A stretch of 64,000 nt of DNA from an uncultured Sphingosinicella sp. GTDB lineage: Bacteria; Pseudomonadota; Alphaproteobacteria; Sphingomonadales; Sphingomonadaceae. Shown one piece after another: positions 8,985 through 17,064 of this stretch (the stretch's first letter is position 1; every line of letters begins with the position of its first letter). The notes under the pieces were generated by a model. The model was not told where the DNA came from. It was given only the letters and a program-made list of their open reading frames with translations, and did no database searches. The stretch is from positions 19,802 through 83,801 of the forward strand of contig NZ_CADCWD010000033.1 in assembly GCF_902806315.1 (NCBI RefSeq), read 5' to 3'. A program made the translations under genes and the position numbers.

Positions 8985-9401
8985 ATGCCGCCCATCTTCT
9001 TCCTTCTCGCTGTCGCCGGGCTCGGCTGGGCCTGGTGGACCGGCCGTCTGAAGGGCTTCACCTATGAAGACGGGGTCGCCGCGGCTCTGTTCCTGCTCGG
9101 CCTGCGCCTCTTCACGACCGGCAAGCCGCTGCCCGGAGCGGTGCTGATGGCCGGATCGCTCTTCTGGGCCGCCTATCGGCGCAAGCAGCTTTCGACCAGC
9201 TCGATGTCCCCCGCCGACGCACGCAAGCTGCTCGGCGTTTCGGAGGGCGCGAGCCTGAGCGATATTCGCGACGCCCACCGGCGCCTCATCAGCCGAGTTC
9301 ATCCCGATACGGGCGGCTCGGCCGAGCTTGCGAACCGCGTCAATGTTGCGCGCGACACGCTGCTCGCCGAAATGAACCGCGGAACGCCTCGCGCGTCTTG
9401 A
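8985..9401 (+). CDS. Membrane-anchored J-domain (DnaJ-like) protein
   Basis: A 138-residue protein with two hydrophobic segments (residues about 3-17 and 30-65) followed by a C-terminal J domain that includes the HPD tripeptide in RVHPDTGGSAELANRVN. The J domain stimulates Hsp70 (DnaK) ATPase, so this protein probably recruits DnaK to the inner membrane. Order and size resemble the TIM14/Pam18-like short J proteins of alphaproteobacteria. It lies between mipZ and pgmG on the same strand, with short spacers on both sides. Confidence 0.88.
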   Translation: MPPIFFLLAVAGLGWAWWTGRLKGFTYEDGVAAALFLLGLRLFTTGKPLPGAVLMAGSLFWAAYRRKQLSTSSMSPADARKLLGVSEGASLSDIRDAHRRLISRVHPDTGGSAELANRVNVARDTLLAEMNRGTPRAS

Positions 9402-9428
9402 TTCGCACCCCTCAATACGGAGCCCCTC

Positions 9429-10811
9429 ATGAGTCATCGTTTCGACCCGACCTCTTTGCGCGAATATGACATTCGCGGGATCGTGGGAGAGACGCTGAAG
9501 GAGGAGGACGCTTATGCGGTCGGGCGCACCTTCGGGACTTTGCTGCGGCGCGGGGGCGGCCATCGGGTGGCGGTCGGATATGATGGGCGAACCCACTCGC
9601 CTGCATTGGAGCAGCGACTGGTGCGCGGGCTTACCGAGGCCGGCGTCGACGTGGTGCGGATCGGCATGGGGCCGACGCCGATGACCTATTTCGCCGAGGC
9701 CGAGCTCGAAGTGGACGGCGGCATCCAGATCACCGGCAGCCACAATCCGGCCAATTACAACGGCTTCAAGATGGTGATGTTTCACACCGCCTTTTTCGGC
9801 CAGGACATCCAGAAGCTCGGGCGCATGGCCGCCGAGGGCGACTGGGAAGAGGGCGAGGGCAACGTCACCGAGTTCGACATCATCGACATGTATGTCGACC
9901 GGCTCGTCCGCGACTTCGACGGTGCCGCCTTTCGCGTGGGCTGGGATGCCGGCAATGGCGCGGGTGGGCACATCCTCGAGCGGCTGGTGAAGCGTCTGCC
10001 CGGCGAGCACCACCTTCTCTACACGGAAGTCGACGGCACCTTTCCGAACCACCATCCCGATCCCACCGTCGAAGCCAATCTGGCCGACCTGAAGAAGTTG
10101 GTCGCAGAGAAGAACCTCGATTTCGGGATCGCCTTCGACGGCGACGCGGACCGCATCGGCGCGATCGACGGCGAAGGCCGGGTGATCTGGGGCGACCAGC
10201 TCCTCTCCATCCTCGCCGAGCCGGTCCTGCGCGAAATGCCCGGCGAGACGATCATTGCCGACGTGAAGGCGAGCCAGGCCCTGTTCGACCGCGTCGCGGA
10301 ATTGGGCGGCAAGCCGATCATGTGGAAGACCGGCCACAGCCTGATCAAGTCCAAGATGAAGGAGACCAAGGCTCCGCTGGCAGGGGAGATGAGCGGCCAC
10401 ATCTTCTTCGCCCACCAATGGTACGGCTTCGACGACGCAATCTACGCTGCGCTGCGCCTGATCCAGGCGGTGACTCAGCTCGGCGGTTCGCTGACGGCTT
10501 TGCGCTCGGCGATGCCCGCCATGATCAACACGCCGGAAATGCGCTTCCAGGTCGATGAAAGCCGCAAGTTCCCGGTCGTTGAGGAAGTGCTCGAGCGGCT
10601 CTCCGGCAACGGCGCCACGGTCGATCGCACCGACGGTGCCCGGGTCAGCACCGACGACGGGTGGTGGCTGCTCCGCGCCTCCAACACCCAGGACGTTCTG
10701 GTCGCGCGCGCGGAGGCGAAGAGCCAGGACGGGCTCGACCGTCTCGTCGCGCAAATCGACGAGCAGCTCGCTTTGTCCGGCCTGTCGCGCGGCCCGCAAG
10801 TGGCGCACTAA
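9429..10811 (+). CDS. pgmG: Phosphomannomutase/phosphoglucomutase
   Basis: A 460-residue alpha-D-phosphohexomutase that makes mannose-1-P and glucose-1-P for nucleotide sugars and exopolysaccharide. Seen: REYDIRGIVGETL at the start, the phosphoserine loop TGSHNPANYNGFKM (near 9732), the metal loop AFDGDADRIGAID (near 10132), the sugar loop GEMSGHIFF (near 10385) and RASNTQDVLVARAE as the phosphate-binding site. GEMSGH and SHNP fit the dual PMM/PGM group, distinct from glmM at base 1. The symbol follows the sphingomonad name; the substrate preference is inferred. Confidence 0.92.
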   Translation: MSHRFDPTSLREYDIRGIVGETLKEEDAYAVGRTFGTLLRRGGGHRVAVGYDGRTHSPALEQRLVRGLTEAGVDVVRIGMGPTPMTYFAEAELEVDGGIQITGSHNPANYNGFKMVMFHTAFFGQDIQKLGRMAAEGDWEEGEGNVTEFDIIDMYVDRLVRDFDGAAFRVGWDAGNGAGGHILERLVKRLPGEHHLLYTEVDGTFPNHHPDPTVEANLADLKKLVAEKNLDFGIAFDGDADRIGAIDGEGRVIWGDQLLSILAEPVLREMPGETIIADVKASQALFDRVAELGGKPIMWKTGHSLIKSKMKETKAPLAGEMSGHIFFAHQWYGFDDAIYAALRLIQAVTQLGGSLTALRSAMPAMINTPEMRFQVDESRKFPVVEEVLERLSGNGATVDRTDGARVSTDDGWWLLRASNTQDVLVARAEAKSQDGLDRLVAQIDEQLALSGLSRGPQVAH

Positions 10812-11051
10812 TTGAAGGCGGAAGCGCTCGCTTATTGCGCGGCCTGGGCGGCCCTCGCCTTCGCCGGTTGGCACCTGTCCGGCCTGGGCGCCGGGCTGCT
10901 GCTCTCGGTCGGGCTGTTCCTGATCGTCATGCCGACCAGCGCACTGGTGCTGAGCCGGAGCGGCAACTTCAATCTCGAGCGCGGTGTGCGCTGGGGCATT
11001 CTGGCGCTCGCTGCGCTCGCCCTCGCCTCCTACGTGGACGCCGCCGTCTAG
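10812..11051 (+). CDS. Small hydrophobic membrane protein of unknown function
   Basis: A 79-residue frame that starts with TTG immediately after the pgmG stop and contains two or three strongly hydrophobic stretches (residues about 5-20, 22-45 and 60-75), ending ALASYVDAAV. There is no recognisable domain. Zero-base coupling to pgmG and the uninterrupted hydrophobic pattern support a real gene. The 3' end overlaps rpoN on the other strand by four bases. The function is not known. Confidence 0.55.
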   Translation: MKAEALAYCAAWAALAFAGWHLSGLGAGLLLSVGLFLIVMPTSALVLSRSGNFNLERGVRWGILALAALALASYVDAAV

Positions 11052-12565
11052 GCGGCGTGGCTGCCGAGCGCCTTCTGGCGGCGGCGCTGGACGGACGAGC
11101 CGATCCCCATCGCCTCCCGATATTTGGCGACCGTCCGCCGGGCGATGTCGAAGCCCTTGGCGCGCAGCAGATCGACGAGCTGATCGTCCGACAGGATGGC
11201 GCGCGGCCCTTCGGCCAGGATCAGCGTCTTGATGTGGCTCTTCACCGCTTCGGCTGAAACCGCGTCGCCGCCGTCAGAGCTCTGGATGCCGCTGGTGAAG
11301 AAATATTTGAGCTCGAACATGCCCCGGTCGCAATCGAGATATTTGTTCGAGGTCACGCGGCTGACGGTCGATTCATGCATGCCGATCGCTTCGGCCACCG
11401 TGCGCAGCGTCAGCGGACGCAGATGCGCGACGCCGTGGCGGAAGAATCCGTCCTGCTGCTTGACGATCTCCGTGGAGACTTTGACGATCGTGCGTGCCCG
11501 CTGGTCCAGGGCCTTCATCAGCCAGTTTGCGCTGGCGAGGCAGTCCGACAGCCAGGCCTTGGACTGCTTGTCCTGCGGACCGGCCGCGAGCTCGGTATAA
11601 TAAGTGCGGTTGACGAGCAGCTTCGGGAGCGTCGCACTGTTGAGCTCGATGGCCCAGCCAGTGCCGCGGCGGCCGACGAAGACGTCCGGCACGATGCCGT
11701 CCACCGCCTCGGCCTGGCCGAAGCGACAGCCGGGCTTGGGATCGTAAGCGCGCAGCTCGCGGATCATGTCCGACAGATCCTCGTCGTCCACGCCGCAGAT
11801 GCGCTTCAGTGCGGCGAGATTGCCCTTGGCCACGTAATCAAGGTTGGCGATCAGCCGCGCCATTGCCGGGTCGTAGCGGTTCGCGTCCTTCGCCTGGATG
11901 GCGAGGCATTCAGACAGGGATCGCGCACCGACCCCGGCCGGATCGAAGGTCTGGATGATGGCGAGCACCCGCTCGACTTCGTAAAGCGGGACGCTCAGCC
12001 GTTGCGCAATCTCGAGCAGCGAGCCGGCGAAATACCCGGTCTCCTCGATTTGATCGATGATCTGGCCGGCGATGAGGGCGTCGATGGCGCTCAACACCGT
12101 GCCGATCTGGTTGGTGAGATGCTCGTGGAGCGACACGCCGCCGCTCGCAAACTCGTCGTAGTCGGGCCCTTCGCCGCCGCCGGCAGCGCTGGTCGAGATG
12201 CCTTCCAGCCCCAGCCCGCCATCCATGCCGCGCATGCTGTCGGCGGCGCTGTCCTGGTGAAAGCTCTCGCTGTCATAGTCGATGTCGAGCGGCGCGTCGG
12301 CTGCGGCGTCGCCGGTCTGCACGAGCAGGTCCACGGTCGCGGGCTCCTCCCCGTCCGAAAGGACGATTTGAGGCTCCGCGACTTCGCCATGGGCTTCCTC
12401 ATCGCCCGCGCCGCTCTCCAGCAGCGGGTTTTTGTCCATTTCCTCGGCGATGAAGCCTTCGATCTCGAGGTTCGACAGCGCGAGCAGGCGGATCGCCTGC
12501 TGCAGCTGCGGCGTCATGACCAGCGACTGGCTTTGCCTGAGGTCGAGGCGAGGCCCGAGCGACAT
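11048..12565 (-). CDS. rpoN: RNA polymerase sigma-54 factor
   Basis: Recognises -24/-12 promoters and needs an AAA+ activator. The 505-residue protein has the Gln-rich region I (LDLRQSQSLVMTPQLQQAI), an acidic region II, the core-binding and HTH regions, and near the C-terminus the RpoN box ARRTVAKYREAMGI, which contacts the -24 element. It is the last gene of the rnd-lptC-lptA-lptB-rpoN run and starts five bases after lptB, a linkage common in proteobacteria. The usual downstream hpf/ptsN genes are absent; the neighbour is pgmG, convergent. Confidence 0.97.
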   Translation of the reverse strand: MSLGPRLDLRQSQSLVMTPQLQQAIRLLALSNLEIEGFIAEEMDKNPLLESGAGDEEAHGEVAEPQIVLSDGEEPATVDLLVQTGDAAADAPLDIDYDSESFHQDSAADSMRGMDGGLGLEGISTSAAGGGEGPDYDEFASGGVSLHEHLTNQIGTVLSAIDALIAGQIIDQIEETGYFAGSLLEIAQRLSVPLYEVERVLAIIQTFDPAGVGARSLSECLAIQAKDANRYDPAMARLIANLDYVAKGNLAALKRICGVDDEDLSDMIRELRAYDPKPGCRFGQAEAVDGIVPDVFVGRRGTGWAIELNSATLPKLLVNRTYYTELAAGPQDKQSKAWLSDCLASANWLMKALDQRARTIVKVSTEIVKQQDGFFRHGVAHLRPLTLRTVAEAIGMHESTVSRVTSNKYLDCDRGMFELKYFFTSGIQSSDGGDAVSAEAVKSHIKTLILAEGPRAILSDDQLVDLLRAKGFDIARRTVAKYREAMGIGSSVQRRRQKALGSHAA

Positions 12566-12570
12566 GGCGG

Positions 12571-13350
12571 CTAAAGCTCGAAGCTCTCGCCGAGATAGAG
12601 CCGGCGGACATTCTCGTCGGCGACAAGTGCCTCGGGGCTGCCCGCGAACAGCACCTGGCCATCATAGATGATGCAGGCGCGATCGACGATGTCGAGCGTC
12701 TCGCGGACATTGTGATCGGTGATGAGCACGCCGATGTCGCGCTTCTTGAGCTCCATCACGAGCCCGCGAATGTCCGATATCGAGATCGGGTCGATGCCCG
12801 CGAAGGGCTCGTCCAGGAGCATGATCGACGGGTCGGCCGCGAGCGCACGTGCGATCTCGCAGCGCCGCCGCTCGCCGCCCGAAAGCGCCATCGCCGGCGC
12901 GTCGCGCAGCCGCTGGATATTGAACTCGTTGAGCAGCTGCTCAAGACGCTCCGCCCGCACCCGCCGGTCGGGCTCGGCGACCTCAAGCACGGCCATGATG
13001 TTCTGGCTGACGGTCATGCCGCGGAAAATCGATGTTTCCTGCGGCAGGTAGCCAAGGCCCAGGATCGCGCGGCGATACATGGGAAGGCCGGTAATGTCCT
13101 CGCCGTCGAGAAGGATGCGGCCGCTGTCGGGCTTCACCAGTCCCATGATCGAGTAGAAGCAGGTCGTCTTGCCGGCACCGTTGGGGCCGAGCAGGCCCAC
13201 CACCTCGCCGCGCTCCACGTGCAGCGAGACGTCGGTCAGAACCGCCTTGCGATCGTAGCTCTTGGCGATCGAGACGACGGAAAGACCGCGCGACGCTTCA
13301 TCGATCGCCGCGGCTCCGCTCGGCCTCTCGATGGCGGCACTCTCGTTCAT
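12571..13350 (-). CDS. lptB: LPS export ABC transporter ATP-binding protein
   Basis: Cytosolic ATPase of the LptB2FGC transporter that extracts LPS from the inner membrane. The 259-residue protein has Walker A GPNGAGKTTCFYSI, a Q-loop in YLPQETSIFRG, the signature ALSGGERRRCEIARAL, Walker B IMLLDEPFAGIDPISI and the H-loop in VLITDHNVRETLDI. A roughly 25-residue leader precedes the usual start at LSVVSIAKSYDRKAVL. It lies between lptA and rpoN; the gap to lptA is 136 bases, unusually wide for this operon, and could hold its own promoter. Confidence 0.97.
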   Translation of the reverse strand: MNESAAIERPSGAAAIDEASRGLSVVSIAKSYDRKAVLTDVSLHVERGEVVGLLGPNGAGKTTCFYSIMGLVKPDSGRILLDGEDITGLPMYRRAILGLGYLPQETSIFRGMTVSQNIMAVLEVAEPDRRVRAERLEQLLNEFNIQRLRDAPAMALSGGERRRCEIARALAADPSIMLLDEPFAGIDPISISDIRGLVMELKKRDIGVLITDHNVRETLDIVDRACIIYDGQVLFAGSPEALVADENVRRLYLGESFEL

Positions 13351-13486
13351 CGTCCCCCGCTACCACGCCCCGCGGCACAGACGAAGCGCCGATACGCTCC
13401 GTCTGGCAAGCTTCCTGCATGACCCGGCGTGAAAGGTCGAGCCTTCTTCACGCTAAGCCACTCTGTTCTTGCCGAACTGTTGCGTT

Positions 13487-14032
13487 TCAGTTGCGGCGCT
13501 GAGGCACCGTGAAGGTGCCCGTCACGCGCCCGCCTGTGGTCTGGGTGCCCGCGGGCGCGCCGGCCGTACGTCCCCCTCCGTCCATCACCGCCCGTCCGCT
13601 ATCAAGGTCGAGCACGAGACGTCCGCCCTGCACTCGCGATTCCCCGCGGGTCAGAGTGACGCCGCCCAGGAGTGTGATCAGGCGCGTGTTGAGGTCGTAT
13701 ATCGCATATTGCCCACGCGCCGTTTCGGACGGACTGCGCACCGTCACCCCGCCGCTCGCGTCGATCCGCTGGATCTGGATTCCACCGGTATCGGCATAGG
13801 CAACGGTGACGCGGGCCGCGCTCAGCGTCATGCTCGCCTGCGTCGCCACGACATTGCCCGAGAAGATGGCGCGGTCGGCACGGTCCTGCACCTCGATGCG
13901 ATCGGAAGCCACAGTGACGGGCGCATTGGTATTGTGCCCCTTCAGCGCCGAGGTCGCGCCCTGCCCGATCGCCGGCGCTCCGCCGACGAGCAAGGAGGCG
14001 AGCGCCGCCACCGAGATGCTGAGCCGTTTCAT
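13487..14032 (-). CDS. lptA: LPS periplasmic transport protein LptA/OstA family
   Basis: Periplasmic bridge protein that passes LPS from LptC to the outer-membrane LptDE. It has an N-terminal signal peptide (MKRLSISVAALASLLVGGAP, cleavage probably after residue 22-25). The repetitive beta-jellyroll pattern follows: VASDRIEVQDRADRAIFSGN, VVATQASMTLSAARVTV, and RLITLLGGVTLTRGESRVQG. The length (181 residues) is normal. The start is five bases from the lptC stop, so they are co-transcribed. Confidence 0.92.
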   Translation of the reverse strand: MKRLSISVAALASLLVGGAPAIGQGATSALKGHNTNAPVTVASDRIEVQDRADRAIFSGNVVATQASMTLSAARVTVAYADTGGIQIQRIDASGGVTVRSPSETARGQYAIYDLNTRLITLLGGVTLTRGESRVQGGRLVLDLDSGRAVMDGGGRTAGAPAGTQTTGGRVTGTFTVPQRRN

Positions 14033-14037
14033 GTCGT

Positions 14038-14676
14038 TTATCTGAGACCGCCCTGAACGATATGCAAGCGCGCCCGGCCGGTGAGCTTCACGTTGCGGCT
14101 CTGCATGTCCGCTTCCAGCTTGTCGGCCGAGAAACGCCCGAGCGGCATCGTGCCGTCGACGCGACCGTCGCTCTCGAGCGTGCGCTTATTGAGGTCCGCG
14201 GCCACGTCGCGTGTCTGGAGGCGATAGCCGTCGGCGGCGCTGAACAGGATCGGGCCGATTACATTCACCTTCTCTTGCTCCATGTTATAGCGACCTTTGC
14301 CGGCCTGAAGCTGAGCCGGGCCGCCGTCCAGCGCGATCCGCGCTTCCATTCCGGTGATGTCCACCACCGGATCCTGCGCGGAAACCTGAACCGCCGAGGC
14401 TGCATCGAGCGTGAACGGACGCCCCCTGTCGTCCTGGCCGCGATAGCGGGCGGTCTGCACCCGCATCCGCTCGTTGGTCGTCTCGACCTTGTTCTTGTCG
14501 AGGAGGAAGCTAATTTCGGGGCCTTTGCGGAGCGGTGTGATCGCCAAGTAGGCCATCAGCACGCCGATCAGCGCGGGCAGCGCGATCTTCATCAGCCGCA
14601 CGAGCACGTCGTGGCCGCCGCCCGGCGCCGCCCAGCCCTGCCGCTTCATGCGCTCACGGACGGCGGCCTCAGACAT
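14038..14676 (-). CDS. lptC: LPS export system protein LptC
   Basis: Bitopic inner-membrane component that receives LPS from LptBFG and docks to LptA. One transmembrane helix lies at about residues 28-48 (LMKIALPALIGVLMAYLAIT), followed by a periplasmic beta-jellyroll with segments such as GMEARIALDGGPAQLQAGKG and ETSNERMRVQTARY-like strands. It is 212 residues. It overlaps the 3' end of the rnd gene by eight bases and precedes lptA by five, supporting one operon. Confidence 0.9.
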   Translation of the reverse strand: MSEAAVRERMKRQGWAAPGGGHDVLVRLMKIALPALIGVLMAYLAITPLRKGPEISFLLDKNKVETTNERMRVQTARYRGQDDRGRPFTLDAASAVQVSAQDPVVDITGMEARIALDGGPAQLQAGKGRYNMEQEKVNVIGPILFSAADGYRLQTRDVAADLNKRTLESDGRVDGTMPLGRFSADKLEADMQSRNVKLTGRARLHIVQGGLR

Positions 14677-15286
14677 GGGCGAAAATGTCCTCCTCCGGCC
14701 AGCCGGCGAGGTCGAGCATCGCGCGGTGCGGCAGGAAGTCGAAGCAGGCCTGCGCCAGGTGCATCCTGCCTTCGCGCGTCAGCCGTTCATCGAGCTTCTC
14801 CTTCAGTGCGTGGAGATAGCGCACGTCGGAGGCCGCATATTCCTTTTGCGCGTCGCTGAGATCCGGCGCGCCCCAGTCGGACGATTGCTGCTGCTTCGAA
14901 AGGTCCTGCCCGAGCAGCTCCTTGACCAGCTCCTTGAGGCCATGACGATCGGTATAGGTGCGGATCAGCCGCGAAGCCGTCTTGGTGCAGTAAACGGGAC
15001 CCGCCATCACGCCGAGATAGGCTTGCATCAGCGCCAGGTCGAACCGGGCGAAATGGTAGAGCTTGAGGCGGCTGCGGTCGGCCAGCACCGCTTTCAGGTT
15101 CGGCGCGGAATAGTCGCTGCCGGCGGAGAAGCGAACGAGGTGCTCGTCGCCCCGCCCGTCCGAAATCTGGACGACGCAGAGCCGGTCGCGATGCGGATGC
15201 AGCCCCATCGCCTCGGTGTCGATTGCAACGGCGCCTGGGGCGAGCGCGCCCTCCGGCAAGTCTTCTTCGTGGAAACGCACAGTCAT
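14669..15286 (-). CDS. rnd: Short ribonuclease D-type 3'-5' exonuclease
   Basis: A DEDD-superfamily exonuclease domain without the C-terminal HRDC domains of full-length RNase D (205 residues). Motif I is AIDTEAMGLHPHRDRLCVVQ, motif II is KLYHFARFDLALM, and motif III is YAASDVRYLHALKEKLDERL with the Tyr of the DEDDy subgroup. The role is probably 3' trimming of structured RNAs. This short form next to lptC is the usual alphaproteobacterial arrangement. It starts at 15286; upstream is the 225-base leader of the cold-shock gene. Confidence 0.9.
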   Translation of the reverse strand: MTVRFHEEDLPEGALAPGAVAIDTEAMGLHPHRDRLCVVQISDGRGDEHLVRFSAGSDYSAPNLKAVLADRSRLKLYHFARFDLALMQAYLGVMAGPVYCTKTASRLIRTYTDRHGLKELVKELLGQDLSKQQQSSDWGAPDLSDAQKEYAASDVRYLHALKEKLDERLTREGRMHLAQACFDFLPHRAMLDLAGWPEEDIFAHV

Positions 15287-15371
15287 GCGCCCGGCATAAG
15301 CGCAAGCGCCGCCCGCCTCAATGGCTTGCGTCGGGCCGCCCGACGCCTCGGATCGGTATCATTGACACCAT

Positions 15372-15396
15372 AAAATGCCGACTCGCCCGGCATTTT
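15372..15396. terminator. Perfect 9-bp hairpin in the rnd/csp intergenic region
   Basis: AAAATGCCG and CGGCATTTT flank a 7-nt loop (ACTCGCC) and are followed by CTTTTC. The A-run before and T-run after the stem make it usable as a terminator in either direction. Because both flanking genes point away from it, it may end transcription invading from outside, or be part of the 5' leader of the cold-shock gene. Confidence 0.55.
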
Positions 15397-15511
15397 CTTT
15401 TCGGCTATAGCCTCCGAAGGTGCGCCATGATTCCGCGCCGAAACCGTTTGCGCGTTTGCCCAGCGCGGTGGTTCTTGAACAGGGTTCGGGCGCGGGAAAG
15501 AATAAGACGGC

Positions 15512-16381
15512 ATGAGTTTCGATAGAGGACGCCGGGGTGATCGCGGCGGGCGCGGCAGGGACAAGCGCGACGGTTTCGGAGACGAGAGTTTCGGCGGCGG
15601 CGGCGGTTTCGAGGACCGCAGCAGCTATGGCGGCGGCGGTGGACGCGGCGGTTATGGCGGCGGCGGTGACCGATTCGGCGGCGGCGGTGGCAGCGGCTAT
15701 GGCGGCGGCGGCGGCGGTGATCGCTTTGGCGGCGGTGGCGGCGGCTTTCGCAGCGGCGGTGGCGGCGGCTTCGGCGGCGGCGGTGGCGGCTTCGGTGGTG
15801 GCGGCGGCGGCGGTGGCCGCGGCATGCCCCCGCAGGTCGTCGGCGAAGGCAAGGGCATCGTCAAATTCTTCAACGGTCAGAAGGGCTTCGGCTTCATTGT
15901 CCGCGAGGATGGCGGTGAGGACGTGTTCGTGCACATTTCCGCGGTCGAGCAAGCGGGCCTCACCGGCCTTGCCGAAGGCCAGCCGCTCGACTTCACGCTC
16001 GTGGATCGCGGCGGCCGGATCTCCGCGACCGACCTCAAGATCGAGGGCGAGCCGATGCCGGTCACTGATCGTGGCCCGCCGCGCGAAGATCGTGGCGGTC
16101 CGGGCGGCGGTGGCGGCTTCGGCGGCGGCGGCGGCGGCGGCGGCGGCCCGCAGCGCCAGCTGACGGGCGAAAAAGCCTCCGGCACCGTCAAGTTCTTCAA
16201 CGCGATGAAGGGCTTCGGCTTCATCAGCCGCGATGACGGGCAGCCCGACGCTTTCGTGCACATCTCGGCCGTCGAGCGCGCCGGCATGGTTTCCTTGAAC
16301 GAGGGCGACCGGCTCGAGTTCGAACTGGAAGTCGATCGTCGCGGCAAAACGGCGGCGGTGAACCTGGCGCCGATCCAGTAA
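15512..16381 (+). CDS. Glycine-rich protein with two cold-shock domains
   Basis: RNA/ssDNA-binding protein of 289 residues. Residues 1-108 are an RGG/FGGGG low-complexity region with charged start MSFDRGRRGDRGGRGRDK. CSD1 (about 112-175) carries GIVKFFNGQKGFGFI and DVFVHISAVEQAGL; CSD2 (about 220-289) carries GTVKFFNAMKGFGFISRDDG and DAFVHISAVERAGM. The two are joined by an acidic and Gly-rich linker. Double-CSD proteins are common in alphaproteobacteria, but the long Gly-rich head is more like eukaryotic RGG RNA-binding proteins. A 225-base leader and a strong terminator make it a single-gene unit. Confidence 0.9.
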   Translation: MSFDRGRRGDRGGRGRDKRDGFGDESFGGGGGFEDRSSYGGGGGRGGYGGGGDRFGGGGGSGYGGGGGGDRFGGGGGGFRSGGGGGFGGGGGGFGGGGGGGGRGMPPQVVGEGKGIVKFFNGQKGFGFIVREDGGEDVFVHISAVEQAGLTGLAEGQPLDFTLVDRGGRISATDLKIEGEPMPVTDRGPPREDRGGPGGGGGFGGGGGGGGGPQRQLTGEKASGTVKFFNAMKGFGFISRDDGQPDAFVHISAVERAGMVSLNEGDRLEFELEVDRRGKTAAVNLAPIQ

Positions 16382-16402
16382 CAGTTCCGCCTAGCGGACC
16401 AG

Positions 16403-16440
16403 AAGCCCGGCCGCTCACTCGAGCGCGCCGGGCTTTTCTT
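16403..16440 (+). terminator. Rho-independent terminator of the cold-shock gene
   Basis: Stem AAGCCCGGC / GCCGGGCTT (9 bp, perfect) with a 15-nt spacer that itself contains complementary GCTC/GAGC, followed by TTTCTTT. It begins 22 bases after the stop codon. Confidence 0.85.
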
Positions 16441-16501
16441 TGGCGAAGCACTTTCTTCGGCATCAGTTGATGATATATTCTGTGCTCTGAAGGAGCGCGA
16501 C

Positions 16502-16693
16502 ATGAGAACCACCGTAGCCCTTGATGATGATCTCTTGGCAGAGGCTCAGGCGTTCACGGGCATCTCGGAAAAGTCCGCGCTTCTTCGCGAGGCGCTGAAG
16601 GCGCTCGTGGAACGCGAGGCTGCCCGTCGATTGGCTCGCATGGGCGGATCGGACCCGAACGCGACAGCGGCTCCCCGGCGGCGAAACTTCTAA
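16502..16693 (+). CDS. vapB: VapB-type antitoxin
   Basis: A 63-residue protein with an N-terminal ribbon-helix-helix-like segment (MRTTVALDDDLLAEAQAFTG) and a charged C-terminal tail (ALLREALKALVEREAARRLA) that would bind and neutralise the toxin. This pattern is that of short VapB/DUF2191 antitoxins. It is preceded by GAAGGAG as ribosome site and an AT-rich stretch (TGATGATATATTC) that could be promoter and operator. It is followed one base later by the PIN-domain toxin gene, the standard TA order. I infer autoregulation from the family. Confidence 0.88.
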   Translation: MRTTVALDDDLLAEAQAFTGISEKSALLREALKALVEREAARRLARMGGSDPNATAAPRRRNF

Positions 16694-16694
16694 G

Positions 16695-17060
16695 ATGATC
16701 CTGGTCGACAGTTCCGTATGGATCGACCACCTGCGCAAGGCCAACACCGCTCTTTCGGAAGCATTGAAGGCCAATCGGGTCCTGGCCCACCGCTACGTCA
16801 TTGGCGAGTTGGCGCTCGGATCGCTGAAGGACCGGAGCTTGATACCGGCGAAACTGGGGCGGCTGCCACACGCAGTGCAGGCGACGGACTCCGAAGTAAT
16901 GCACCTGATCGAGGGTGAGCGCTTGTTCGGGACTGGCATCGGCTATGTCGACGCTCACTTGATCGGCAGCGCCAGGCTGACTTTTGCCTCCTTGTGGACG
17001 CGCGACAAGCAGCTTCGGGCTGTGGCCGACCGGCTCGGCCTCGCGTCTGCTGACCCGTAG
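16695..17060 (+). CDS. vapC: VapC-type PIN-domain ribonuclease toxin
   Basis: A 121-residue PIN-domain RNase. The acidic active site is visible: Asp5 in ILVDSSVWIDH, Glu in VIGELALGS, Asp in GIGYVDAHLIGSARL and a later Asp in LWTRDKQL. VapC toxins usually cleave tRNA or rRNA; the target here is unknown. It is coupled to vapB by a one-base gap and converges with the DNA ligase gene four bases after its stop. It looks intact. Confidence 0.92.
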   Translation: MILVDSSVWIDHLRKANTALSEALKANRVLAHRYVIGELALGSLKDRSLIPAKLGRLPHAVQATDSEVMHLIEGERLFGTGIGYVDAHLIGSARLTFASLWTRDKQLRAVADRLGLASADP

Positions 17061-17064
17061 TGGC

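Noticed and set aside
8103..10874. 923-residue open frame antisense to mipZ, the J-domain gene and pgmG
   Set aside because: High-GC shadow frame. The opposite strand holds three genes with clear motifs, and the translation has no domain pattern.
13351..13486. Gene in the lptB-lptA gap
   Set aside because: Only 136 bases with an imperfect hairpin around 13427-13453 and no frame with a start and ribosome site.
15590..15830. Regular GGC/GGT repeats, could look like a tandem repeat or CRISPR-like array
   Set aside because: They are codons of the Gly-rich head of the cold-shock protein, with no spacer-repeat structure.
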